A DNA stretch of 64,000 bases from Pogona vitticeps. Lineage: Eukaryota > Chordata > Lepidosauria > Squamata > Agamidae. The DNA is taken from contig NC_135783.1 in NCBI RefSeq assembly GCF_051106095.1, positions 193,749,447 through 193,813,446 of the forward strand, read 5' to 3'. A program made the position numbers and the translations under genes. Positions within the stretch are counted from its first letter, which is position 1, and each line of letters begins with the position of its first letter. A model generated the notes under the pieces. That model saw only the letters and a list, made by a program, of their open reading frames with translations. It did not search any database and had not been told where the DNA came from. Of this stretch, positions 23,173-34,309 are shown piece by piece.

Positions 23173-23800
23173 ACTAGTATATTTATTTATTTATTGAATT
23201 TATATCCCACCCATCTAGTCAATAGACTACTCTGGGCGGTGTACAACATATAAAATAAACAGCTTAAAATATAACAATAATATAAGACATCATAATCAAA
23301 CTGATTCAAGATGGAAAAGGTAAAAGAGTAAATCAAGTAGTGGTTGGAGGGAAGGCCTGCCTAAATAGCCAGGTTTTCAATTGGCTTTTAAAGATGCCCA
23401 GCAAAGGGCCCATGAGGATTTCCGGAGGGAGATTATTCCAAAGGTAAGGAGCCACCGCCGAGAAGGCCCAGTTTCTTGTTTTTTTCCTTCCGGGCCTCCC
23501 TTGGCGTTAGGCTTCTCAGCCTCACCTCCTGGCTAGATTGGGTGATTCGGGTAGATTTTGATGGGAATAGGCGCTCCACCAGGTATTGAGGCCCTAAACT
23601 GTTTAGGGCTTTGTATGTAAGCATTAAAACTTTGAAATCGACGCAGAACCAAACAGGCAGCCAATGCAAAGCGGCCAGCGTGGGAGAGATATGCTGATAT
23701 TTTCTCGCACCACTAAGGAGTCTGGCTGCCACATTCTGCTCCATTTGAAGCTTCCACATCAATCTCAAAGGTAGCTCCATGTACAGCGCATTACAGTAGT
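23173..23800 (-). mobile_element. L2-clade LINE, ORF2 C-terminus and 3' UTR
   Basis: The minus-strand frame 23433-23780 gives QNVAARLLSGARKYQHISP, LAALHWLPV, DFKVLMLTYKALNSLGPQYL and RSLTPREARKEK, the L2 ORF2 C-terminus. The 3' UTR contains the GCCCAGAGTAGTC-type motif and ends in an AAAT-rich tail at about 23180. The copy is 5'-truncated and slightly decayed. Confidence 0.9.
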
Positions 23801-24202
23801 CACCTGTGACCCTTTCTAGCTTTTCTCCTCTTCCCTTTTGGTCTTCTGTTAATCTGCCTTTGCCATCACCAAAGAGTCTCCCACATATAACCCATGAACT
23901 CCATACGCTCAGTATTTCTAATTCAACCTAAAAGGCTACCTCCACTTCTAATGAAATAATTGAGGAAAGAAGCCAAAAGCAGCCTACATGTTTCTTAGCT
24001 ATTCTGACAAACTCTGGGGGTAGAACTCACTACTGGCAAAGAATAGGACATGGGCCATCCCTACCTTACCATTCATACAATTTTTTTAGCTGCTTAAAAA
24101 AGAAACAAGAATCTTGTTCTTAAATACCTGAAACTATGCAGCTGAAGGGATTTCTCCCGCTTTCCTGCTGACTTCCGTGTGATTTTGTTCACGCTCAGTT
24201 AC
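23801..24202. other. Unassigned sequence
   Basis: No feature recognised. It lies on the donor side of the candidate exon. Confidence 0.4.
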
Positions 24203-24372
24203 TTTAAGGATCTCTTGATCCCGGAAAAAATGATTTAATTCTTCATCAGTCAAGTCTGCAACCAAGTTATAATAAAACTTGGTTGCTGGACTCTGTTTCT
24301 TGTGCTGACAGAGTTTGCTGAAACTTTGCTGATCGGTCTCCGACATTCGTGGAGGATAAACTGTTGAAACTC
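24203..24372 (-). CDS. Candidate internal host exon (unidentified)
   Basis: On the minus strand a pyrimidine-rich acceptor (CCTTATCTTTTATTAG) precedes 24372. A GTAACT donor follows 24203, giving a 170-bp candidate exon. One frame is open across it (phase 1 in, phase 0 out). Its residues include VSTVYPPRMSETDQQSFSKL, later ATKFYYNLVADLTDEELNHF and then FRDQEILK. The composition is acidic and helical and looks more protein-like than the frames around it, with no similarity to the repeats here. I do not recognise the protein. No partner exon is evident nearby. It may equally be a chance ORF, so confidence is low. Confidence 0.3.
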
Positions 24373-25743
24373 CTAATAAAAGATAAGGAAGTATTAAGTT
24401 CTGTCAGAAATGGAATGAGGAGGTGGAGCAGAATTACCCCTGCTTTCCTGCTATCCATCATTTTCCTACAATTGCAATCAGCTGTTGGCATTTCACACAG
24501 AAATACAGGAAAGAGACTGCTTGATAGTCCCCTTAAGGCAAAGACGCCTCTGAAAAATCGTGTTGGGCTGTGATTCCTGGGAGATGCTGCCTGCCTGCCT
24601 TACCGTTGTGATAGCTTCAGAAGCCCAGCTGTGTGTATATAGCCATCATGGTCTATATAGGAAGCACCCTCATATGTGTTGTTCAGTCCGCTTAGCCTGG
24701 TATTATCTGTACTGACCCACAAGTTCTCTTAAAGGTCTCAGGCAGTCTTTCCTGCTCCCTGATCCTTTTAGTGGGACATGGCAGGGATTAACCTTGGAAA
24801 CTTCTACAGGTAAAGCACATCCATTTTGCTGCTTTGAGATTTTTGCAACATGCTTGCCAGCACCCTCCGTCCTGGAAATGGGTTGGAACAATGGTACCCA
24901 TTGATCTTAATTAATGCCTCTTTGGTGCAACAGTCAAAGAAGGTGGCCCACTTATCATGTGTTTAAAAGAGATGCTTCCTCAAATGGTAAAAAGCACAGC
25001 ACATAATTTTCTTGTACTTTATGTTGCATTTAATGTCCTTTTCCCTGATTGGTCTTTGAAAAGTGAACACGGCATTGATTTGCAGGTCTGAGGCATTTAT
25101 CTATGAGGAAGTTGTGTTGTGGGTGGACAAGGGTGTTAATTGCAGGCAATACATGTTCTCTTTAACATCGTGGAGTTTGACCCCAAGGCAATCTAGAGTT
25201 ATTGGTGATAAACAAAAATAAATCAGTGTATTTTGTGGCAGAAAGAAATGGCCCTACGTTTACTGATCAAAACCTGAAAGTATGCTGAAATAATTGTTGC
25301 TCCGCCCTCCAGATTACCTGTTAGCCATGCTGTTAGGTGTGCTGCCTTGCTTGTAAATTTCAGCTCAGATTTGCTCTGCGTTCTGGTGTAAGGATATGAA
25401 ACCTGGAAGCAAATGCTAGAAATTTTCTCCTCCATGACCCCTGATTGCTTTTATTAGAGTATCTGCCGGCTCATGGTGCCCCTGCTGCTACCTGTCATTA
25501 GTGGATAAAGCATCCATTTTGCAGCAGGGACCCTGACAAGGAAAGGCTGTGCTTCAGTTGGTGCTGATTTGAGCATGGCTGATGAGCTACTTGGCCACTA
25601 AACGGATGCCGCGCCAAGGAAAGGAAAGCTTTCTAAGATTGGCTGGGGTGAGCTGCACACTCATTTCAAATGGGAAGGTTAATTGAGAGGAAAGAAATGG
25701 AGGGTTCTCTTATACACTCTCTGATATCGTTATGTGTTCAGGT
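24373..25743. other. Unassigned sequence
   Basis: No gene or repeat recognised. Confidence 0.4.
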
Positions 25744-25745
25744 TG

Positions 25746-25772
25746 TCACACACACACACACACACACACACG
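25746..25772. repeat. (CA)n microsatellite
   Basis: About 13 CA units. Confidence 0.95.
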
Positions 25773-26930
25773 TATCCCTCTCTGATCTGCAGATCTGCAG
25801 CAGAGATGGGCTGGACCTATGATGCTGCAATCACATTTATGGGATTTAGCTATAATCCAGTTGTAAGGCTGCTCTGAATTCTCTATAAGACATGAAAACC
25901 TATTGGGTTGCTCAGCCGTTAACAGTGGAGCCAGACTATCACACCGATAGCTTGGGAAATGGATACCATCACTAAACTCACCAATCGGACCTGCTTCATT
26001 GGTTCAGCATCATCCTGCTCTTCCTTATTGCACTGGTTGGTCAGTGGGTTTTGAATTTGTGTCTCGTACTGGAACTTAGCTTGAAAAGAACTGCACTGTC
26101 TGAAATTTGGAAATGAAAAAAAAATCCTTTAGTTATCATGGTTTGCAAGGGAAACAAGATGTGGAAAAGATAACTGGGGGGTGGGGACCTCTGGTAACAG
26201 ACAGTTTCTTACCCCTAAATTCCAAATATGCATGGCCACAAATGCACACCCTGGAAAAATGCATGTAAAACAAGCTGTACTCAATGGGGACATTCATAAA
26301 AATGCTTATATTAGGAAAAGTGTGTATCACAAAGTTCTGTACATGAGAATATACAGGTCCTGTAACCCCAATCTAGAGTTCTGACCAGACTAAAATCAAG
26401 AGACTATATTGCTTTGGAGATTTGATACATGGCCTTGATGTAAACTTGCTTGGGAACGGACAAAGCCAGTTCTTAGAAAGTTTATTTATGATAGTGATGG
26501 TGAAGGGATGCAAGAAACAAAGAAAACAATAAACAACCCCATCAAGAGAAAAACAGCCCACACCTTCTGGCTTTCCAGGCTCCCCAGAGAACCCCAGTGT
26601 TGTTCCATGGGCAATTAAATTCTTAGGCACCTTACCTGATGCTTTCTCCTAGGATGAAGGATGAAGTTTGAAGTCAGGCTAATATTGGATTTGTAGACCA
26701 AACTCTGGAGGCTCCCGGATGTTGATTGATAAGAGGGAGAAAGAGAAAGCAAGGGCAGATAACTCCCTTTTGTAAGAAAAGGGGAGGTCTTTCATGAGAA
26801 ACCACAAGGAGAGCCCAGTTCAAATAGACAAATAACTTAATGGAAAAAGCTAAACCAAGAGAATAATCAGTAATAACCTCTAGTAGCAAGAAGTATAACC
26901 TCTACACATAAAAAACAAGTGGTTACATGC
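25773..26930. other. Unassigned sequence
   Basis: No gene or repeat recognised. Confidence 0.4.
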
Positions 26931-26964
26931 TAGATGGGAACAGTTCATAGGCCTTTGGCCTACT

Positions 26965-27055
26965 ATGATCTTAGAACTGCAGAGCCGGAAGGGACCCTAT
27001 GGATTATTGAGTCCCAGCCCCTGTCAAGGAGGAATCAAAATTTACCATTGATGAT
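26965..27055 (-). mobile_element. CR1 LINE 3'-end remnant
   Basis: TTAGAACTGCAGAGCCGGAA, GGGACCCTATGG and GAGTCCCAGCCCCTGTCAAGGAGGAATC follow the reverse-complement CR1 3' consensus (AGAATTGTAGAGTTGGAAGG and onward). It is a short diverged piece. Confidence 0.7.
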
Positions 27056-27768
27056 CTTTATTTCTTTGGCGTTTTATTCATTTTCCCCAATCCAAAGGGT
27101 TGAGGCCAGGTATACAATTTCTAATACTGTATTTCTCTTGCTTTGTTTGTAAATAAAATATGATAACATTTTGAGCATTGCACTGAACCATATTTTTTAA
27201 AGTTTAAATATACAAAGAAGCAAGACAAAATCCCAGTGGCTTAATCCTGGATTGTGTTTTTTAATGCTCTGAAGTATCCTGGGGTTGCAAATACTCAGGG
27301 TTTCTTCAAGCCCCCAAATCTGTTACATCTGTGTGATTGATTTTCTTACCAACCAACCACGATCTGTGTATTTTGATGCCGTGTATAAATATTTGCCAAG
27401 TTATCTCTCTCTCTTATGTCTGAGGAAGTGGAATTGTCCATGAAAGCTCACAGTAAAATATGACAGTTTGTCTTCAAGGTGCCATCATGTTTTTCCTCTC
27501 TCTTGTGTTTGTTCTTTTTATTTTTATTTTGTTTTTACTTATAAGGCTGGTACATTCCTCCTTCCATGACATGATAGTTGCATCTGTTGAATGTGAGGGG
27601 CAGGAATTTTTATCTATTTGTTTTGAAATATTTACCAAAATTTGCAAATCGCTTCACAATTTGGGATGGGACAAATGTGAGGTTTGAACAATTGGGCTGT
27701 AGTTGAAAGTGCCAAAGATACATTCAATCTAGAGTGGTCTGAGATGGGGAAAGATTTTATTTTATTTT
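27056..27768. other. Unassigned sequence
   Basis: No gene recognised. Confidence 0.4.
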
Positions 27769-28000
27769 GGAGCCTCATGGTGCAGTGGTTAAACTACTGT
27801 ACTACAGTGAAGACTCTGCTGATGACCAGAGTTCAATCCTAGGCTAAGGCAGACTCAGCCTTTCGTCTTTCTGAGGGCAGTAAACTGAGTACCCAGCTTT
27901 GTTGGGGGAGGGCAATGTATAGTTTGTGTAATTAAATTGTAAAGCACTCAAAGAGAGCTTTAAGCACTATGGGGTGGTATATAAGCAGCACACTTTCCCC
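27769..28000 (+). mobile_element. tRNA SINE with L2-type tail
   Basis: The head GGAGCCTCATGGTGCAGTGG and B-box-like CCAGAGTTCAATCCTAGG are tRNA-derived. The tail AATTGTAAAGCACTCAAAGA, then GCACTATGGGGTGGTATATAAG, matches SINEs whose 3' end mimics an L2-type LINE. The TA-flanked MITE at 28020 abuts it almost directly. Confidence 0.82.
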
Positions 28001-28017
28001 TTTGCTTTATTTTATTT

Positions 28018-28448
28018 TACAGTGGTGCCTCGCTAGACTATGATAATCCGTTCCACTGAAATCACTGTTTAGCGAATTCATCATCTAGTGAAAAGCATTT
28101 CCCCATTGGATTGCATTGAAACCTGTTTAATGCGTTCAAATGGGGAAGAATCGTCATTGTCTAGTGAAGATCGGCCATAGGAAAGCCGCTTTGCGAACCG
28201 CCGATCAGCTGTTTAAATAGCTGTCTTGTGAAGCTTGGGTCCCAAAAACACCCGTTTTGCGAGCGCGGAGGGAGCTGTCAAAATCGTCGTCTTGCAAAAA
28301 TCGGTTTGCGAAGCAGGGACCAAACAGTGTCCAGCAAAATTCCCCCATAGGAATCACTGTTTTGTGAATCGCTATAGTGATCACAAAAAGTCAATGTCTA
28401 GCGAAAAAACTGTCATGCGGGGTAACTGTCTAGCGAGGCACCACTGTA
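28018..28448. mobile_element. TA-flanked Tc1/mariner MITE, both ends present
   Basis: The element is 28020-28446 (427 bp) with a perfect 19-bp inverted terminus (CAGTGGTGCCTCGCTAGAC). TA lies on both sides (28018-28019 and 28447-28448). The interior repeats GTCTAGTGA and GTTTTGCGA words, giving a strongly self-complementary sequence. It has no coding capacity. It shares its left terminus and the CGATCAGCTGTTT core with the partial copy at 47488. Confidence 0.93.
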
Positions 28449-29564
28449 TATTTTGGACTAAAACTCAGAGAATATCCCAGTCAGCACTGGAGCAAACTGC
28501 TCTACTATGTACACCTACTGGATAGGTTATGCACTTCCTCTTTTCTTACATTGTTAATCAATTTTACAATCAGTGAGAAATTAATGGTCTTTGTCCTATC
28601 TCTATGCTTTATCTTCCTCCATTTCTGTCAGCACACTGCCCAGTAGATTTTAGTTGGTTCATTTGGGCCACTTTATTTTAAAGCTGTGAAAAGTGCTATG
28701 GCAGTTTAGTAGAGATCTGGATGCTGTGTGTTATCTTGAGAAGGAATACACTGCTCATGGCATAGATCTCAGGCCAGGCGTTTGCTTAATTGTGGCTTCC
28801 TGTGTGCCTTGTTTTGCTGCAGAAATGTGACGGATTTGTCTCTCCAGACGACTTCAGCATGCAAGCTGGCTTCTTTTTGTGCTACAAATGAATAACTGAT
28901 AGATCGTTTTAGGAAGGTTCAACGGTTCAAACTAGCTATAATCTCCAGCACTGGTACTAAGGATTCCTGCCAAAATCCAAGGATTTGTGAACTGCCAAAA
29001 GAGCAATCTCTTCTGGAACAGAATATTAGTAGTCTTTGTGATTTTTTCCTGAGTTTTCTGGACAGCTATTGTTTATGAAGTTCCTAGGTTCTGGTTCCAG
29101 CCAATAACGATTGATTTGTCCAAGACTCTGTTTTGTGCTTCCTGCTACAACAGGTCTCTTGAACATGTTAGAATTAACTGCAGTGCCAAATATTCCCCTT
29201 TGAACGGACTTCCACACTATGGTTTAAATATTTTTGAAATTCACAGCTGTGAGAAGGTGTGCGACCATCCTGCTGCTTAGACTGCCTGCAAGTCCTCATA
29301 CTTGCAGAAAAGATATGGGCCAGAGACCACAAACAGGTCTGTGTCACTTCATTACCTCAAAGGTACTAACGGCCATCTTTTCTTCAGAGTCCATTCATGC
29401 ATTTCTATGGCATGGAAACAGAGGCCATGTTCTTCTCCAGAACATGGCCGAAGAATGCTGTGTGTTGTCTTTACGACAATGCTTTGTTTGTGGTCAAATA
29501 GACCAATATTGAAGTTTTTTTCTCTTTTCTGGAAATTAGGCCAGAATCCAGTTTGATGGCACTC
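28449..29564. other. Mostly unassigned; holds one arm of a distant inverted repeat
   Basis: No gene recognised. The segment 29311-29398 recurs inverted at 32766-32856 (separate entry). Confidence 0.4.
29311..29398 (+). repeat. ~90-bp repeat, copy 1
   Basis: It begins AGATATGGGCCAGAGACCAC and ends CTTCAGAGTCCATTCAT. It matches the reverse complement of 32766-32856 at roughly 95% with one 3-bp indel. The family is unknown to me. Confidence 0.9.
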
Positions 29565-30001
29565 TTTATTATTTATCTATTACTTTGATTTCTATACTAC
29601 CAAAGCACTATCCTGGATGATTTAAGTACAGTTAAAATGAAGTAAATATAACATAAATAATGAAGACATAGTCTAAAAACATAAACAATGGTGCAACCAA
29701 TTTTCGAAGAGAGGCAAGACTGGAGGTTAGGCATTCAACCGGGGTTGGCTTGAAAGGCCTCCCTGAAGAGTAAACCTCCTAAAGGAATACAGGGTCAAGC
29801 ATAGCTCCTCTGGGAGCTGACTCCATAGTGTAAGTGCCACCACCAAGAAAGCCCTACTTCTAGTAGATGGCCTCTCTCCAGGTGACTACGTGAAGGAGCC
29901 TGGCTGAGAAGATCTGGTGGGTTGGGCAGATGACATTGGGGAAAGGCACTCTGGTAATGTGGTCCCAAACCCTGAAAGGCTTTATACGTGAGTATCAGAA
30001 C
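29565..30001 (-). mobile_element. L2-clade LINE, 3' part
   Basis: Minus-strand sequence continues the L2 ORF2 C-terminus that resumes at 30593, and then the 3' UTR with a TTTATTATTTATC-type tail at about 29565. The two parts are separated by a hAT-like insertion. It is diverged. Confidence 0.75.
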
Positions 30002-30600
30002 CAGAGATGGGGATGAATATAAAAATGGATCATCTTTTTTGACAAAAAATAGCCAATTTGTTAAATATTTGTCCCTTCATACTGTGGGTTCCAGAGACCC
30101 CTATGAATACGTCCTTCGTATTACCAAACCCCCCCCCCCAAACCATTCTGACTACCAGCTACAAATCAGCTGATTGGTGGTGGATAGGCAGCCACCCACC
30201 CCCACAGTCAGCCACCCCCACAGCCTACGCCCACTCCTTCCTCTCTCTTTCTTACCCCCCACCCCCACTGACACCCCCTTACCTTAGTCACCGCTGCCGA
30301 GGTCTCCATCTAGCCTCCCAGCCATGGCGTGTAAAAAGGTAGACTGGTTGCCCTTTGCAAAGATGGCGGCTGCAGCTTCATTTAGGGTAGGGAAGCTGCA
30401 ACCTCCATCTTTCCAAAGGGCAGCCTGGATTCCCTTAAGGCAGGCTAAGGGAACTTTTTTTAAAAAAAAAAATAACCCTCTACGAATCGACAAATAACTT
30501 TGTTACTTGTCACTTCATGGGGGCAACTTTGTGCTTTGGATAACTCACAAAGCGGGACGACTCGCCAAAATGATGAGTCGTCCCCATTTCTAGTCAGAAC
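29994..30600. mobile_element. hAT-like non-autonomous element inside the L2
   Basis: The element is 30002-30592 (591 bp), from CAGAGATGGGGATGAATA to CGTCCCCATTTCTA. The flanking 8-mers are ATCAGAAC and GTCAGAAC, with 7 of 8 matching. Internal C-runs and a CTTTGCAAAGATGGCGGCTG block are shared with the larger relative at 45801. No transposase frame is present. The L2 reading continues across the duplicated site. Confidence 0.85.
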
Positions 30601-30880
30601 CTTGAACCTGTACTCGGGACACAACAGGTAACCAGTGGAGGCTGGCCAACACTAGATTGATGTGTTCCAATTTGCTCACACCAGCCACCAGTCTGGATGC
30701 CACATTCTTTTGCCCAACAGACGCTTGTACAATTAGTTTGATCTTTCCCAACCTTCTGGTAACTCCTCTCACAAGCTGACACCCCATTTGTTTCAGCAGG
30801 GCGACTCCACTTCTGTAGCGGCAAATGACAGATTTCGTGGAACTTCACAGCAGAGCCTTGTGCTGGAGTTTACGAGGACT
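30593..30880 (-). mobile_element. L2-clade LINE, ORF2 C-terminus
   Basis: The minus frame reads VASRLVAGVSKLEHINLVLA, then SLHWLPVVSRVQ, the conserved L2 C-terminal block, and stops at the hAT insertion. It is diverged relative to the copies at 23.5 and 34.9 kb. Confidence 0.85.
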
Positions 30881-32520
30881 CTGGCAAAACATTTTACCTT
30901 ATGATTTTGTAGAGCATTTGTGCAAACATTGACAGTGTTTGAAGTAGATCATTCATACTGGGGTGGTTAGTTACATGTAGAGTCTGCAGACTGAGTAGGG
31001 CCTCGAGACAGGTTAGAGGATTTGCGGGCAGTTTTTCTTCAAGGTCACTTCATTGGTGTTAGTCCTCGTTTGAAGGCCAACCACAGGATGGGGTTTAATC
31101 TCTCCTTAGCACTCCTTGTTCAAAGCTGTCATTCGTTTCAACTCCTTTGGGCTCCTTCTCTACCCTAACCTTGTGTCGTTTGTATGTCTTTCTAGAAATA
31201 TTCCGTCCTTCAGAAAAAAAGAAGAAGAGAAAACTTGTTTGTTTCTTGCGCTGTGTGAAGTATTCATTGTTTGGAACAGGGGCCATGCTTCTGTGCATTC
31301 AGCGACATCCGTCAATCCTTGCCAAATTAATTTTCTGTTTGCGGTAGGCCCATTAACTCCAATATAAAGCTTCCATCCCTTAGGCTGAGACGCCGCCCGC
31401 CCCACTTTCTGTGTTTTATCTTCTTTCACGTGGTGGTGCTGGAACAGGCAAAACAGAGAATAAATATCTCTGCTGTCATCCACAGACTAAGTTGGCTAAA
31501 ACTGGGCAATGTTCCAACCTTATTGTTCCAGTGATGGGCAAGCTGTAAATACTTCACTTTCACCCGTTTGAGTTCATGAATTATTAGTTCCCAGCTTGTC
31601 TAGAAGAGTTAGGGTCAAAACTCTCCTTTTGAGCAGAATCACATTATCATCGGAATATGAGATCTTTGGGGTTGTTGTTTTTTAATTTTTTATTTATTTA
31701 TTTTTTTGCAGGAACAGACTGATTGTAGCCATGAAAGGTATACAAAAATTATTCTGTGAGATTAATTTGTTAATTAAGCTGGGATGGAGGGCCGATTCCA
31801 GATGAAGAAGCATCCCAAAACTTCTGTTTCCATACAAGGCACAGAGAATAGCTGCTGCTCTTAATCATACATCCTCCAGCTTGTCACAGATGGAAATAGG
31901 GGGCTCTTATTTACTGGCAATACTGTCTTTTAGACCAAATAATCAATGTCTGTGTTGTCAGACTAAGCACCTTATTTCCAGAGGCATCAGGTGGAAGCCA
32001 CATGGAAGGGCAGCAGGACAGAATCCCTTTCCCCTACAGTCTTCCCACATCACCCAAAATGGGTCCTGTGTCCTTCCCCTATCCCAAAACTCGTTTTTCC
32101 TTGCAGGTAATGGTCTCTTTAAATAGCTGATCACTGCAACAGAGTGCAACTATGGCCTTACATGGCAGAGCAAATCACCATTCTACAAGGCAATTCTAAA
32201 CATGGGGACAGCCCAAAGAAACCGTTATGACTTTGAAACTAGGCTTCAGATCAGCACCAAGCTTGGCAAAGGAAGATTAGACAGTCTGATGTTGCTCTGG
32301 GTCAAATTTTGGGATGTTTGGTCAAACAGTTTTAAAGCTATGATTTTTATGTCTATGTACGTTGAAATATATTTGAAACATCTAACATTTTCATCTTGAA
32401 CAGTGGTTTGCAATTTAATTATGCAATTTAATGATACATATTCCCCCACCCCACTGCCACAACAAGCTGGGTACTCAATTTAATGACTTCAGAATGATGG
32501 AAGGCTGAGTCAACCTTCTT
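30881..32520. other. Unassigned sequence
   Basis: No gene or repeat family recognised. Several 60-100-codon frames are present without motifs. Confidence 0.4.
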
Positions 32521-32566
32521 TTTCTTCTTTTTCTTCTTCTTCTTCTTCTTCTTCTTCTTCTTCTTT
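32517..32566. repeat. (TTC)n microsatellite
   Basis: About 14 TTC/CTT units, slightly interrupted at the left. Confidence 0.95.
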
Positions 32567-32765
32567 GAGTTTTTGCATATATTAAACACAGATTTTGCTG
32601 GATGCAAATATTCTACTATGTAGCAATTTCAGCTTTTGTTCCCTGTCTTGCCATTTAATACATTTATAGGTTTCATAGTAGGCTTCAGGGCCGACTTGCA
32701 AGGTCAGCTGTAAAAATCCCACCACTATTCATTTCTCGATGATATTTGGGACTCAGTCTAAATTT

Positions 32766-32856
32766 ATGAATGGACTCTGAAGAAAAGATGGCCGTTGGTA
32801 CCTCTGAGGTAATGAAGTGACACAGACCTCCTGTTTGTGGTCTCTGGCCCATATCT
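32766..32856 (-). repeat. ~90-bp repeat, copy 2 (inverted)
   Basis: The reverse complement matches 29311-29398. The similarity fades on both sides, so the shared unit is short. Confidence 0.9.
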
Positions 32857-33610
32857 ACGACAGCTCATTCACATGTGCACATCATGGTGCTAAATATGCA
32901 CATGTGAGCTGGACAGGAGTCTGATTTGCAGGCAGGATGTCTGTAAATTAATCGGATAACAAATGCCTTCACAGGTAGCACATTGATAAATATCAAATGC
33001 CTTGTGGGGTAAGAAAAAAAAAATCAGTGATTGAGTTTGAAGAATATCCAGAAAACAGCTCAGAACAGATATGATTCAGTGCGAAAAAAACCCGGAGCAT
33101 GTGAAAACGTGTCATCTTGAGAGGATTGCTACCATCATAAATTAATGTTGAGTATCAGAAGGAAGCGCAGGAATGAAATGTGGCCTCTGCTGTGCTCAGG
33201 CCAATGGTGGGTCTTAGATCTAAACTTCTAAAGTATAAATATGCATGTCGTTTGGCTGTATGGGAACGCAGCAACCAATTTATACAGGGCCCCTCCTCAA
33301 GATATATACCGACTCCTCTCTTTTTACAGGCTCCATTCCTTCTTCATGGATGGTAGGATTATATTTTATTTATGCCATGGGCTGCTAGTTTAGTAACAAG
33401 GTGCAGGCCTTCAAAAAAAATTCTAGTGGCCAGGGAATGTGGCTCACACGGTCATATAGTGCTGCAGTTAATAAGGATATGTCAATAACCAGCAATCCCA
33501 CAGCATAACCAGAATCTTCACACTGAAGCAATCATCTTCTTTTCAGAAACAAGAATAGTTCTCATTTATATGTGCTCTGTGGACTGCCTGTCTTTCTTCT
33601 CCTGCTTCTA
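32857..33610. other. Unassigned sequence
   Basis: No gene recognised. Confidence 0.4.
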
Positions 33611-33611
33611 T

Positions 33612-33800
33612 GTTTTTATTTATTAATTTATTAAACATATAAGCAGCTTTCTTCTTTAAAAAAAGAAGAGGAAACGAAAACCCTCAAGGGATCAAAGAAA
33701 AATAAAATTCACATAGACACAAATATAATTAAAACATAAGATTGATTTAAAACATAATTGAAACACATGGGGCAAAACAACATTGCATAACTTAAGCTGG
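33612..33800 (-). mobile_element. Probable L2-clade LINE 3' end
   Basis: On the minus strand an AT-rich 3' UTR-like sequence ends in GCTGCTTATATGTTTAATAA plus an (AAAT)-type tail. There is no coding support, so this is a tentative call by resemblance to the other 3' ends here. Confidence 0.45.
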
Positions 33801-34300
33801 TGTAGAAGAAACAGCCTCAACACAGTGGTAGATTGCCATTAACTAGAGGGCATGATCCAATCCCACATGCAAATCATTGCTGTGTACAAATTGGTTGGCT
33901 TCTTGTGTGATCTAGAATCTGAGGAAGGGTTCACTAATAAGTGGCAATCTGCCATTGTAGTGACATCATTTCCCCATCACCTACCATATCTAGCCAAGAA
34001 TGCCAGCAATTGGGACTCTAGCATATCTGGAAGGCCCCCTGTGGGGGGTGAGTGGTGTACAGTATTGCAACCTGAGGGAGCAGATGTAAGAGGTAAGAAG
34101 TGGGGGAAAGAGTCAGATTCAGAGTAATAGCACTGAATATGTCAAGTCTTTAGCCTGGAGGCCCATGAGAACAGCTACACTACCAAACCTTCAAGCAGTC
34201 TAATCTAAAGTATATTTGCAGTCTCTGAGCAGATCTATAGCTGGACCTCCATGTCTGCTATTTCCACCAAAAAGACAATGAAGTTGAAATCCCTTAGAAA
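33801..34300. other. Unassigned sequence
   Basis: No gene recognised. It may include older 5' sequence of the adjacent L2. Confidence 0.35.
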
Positions 34301-34309
34301 TTACTTGCT

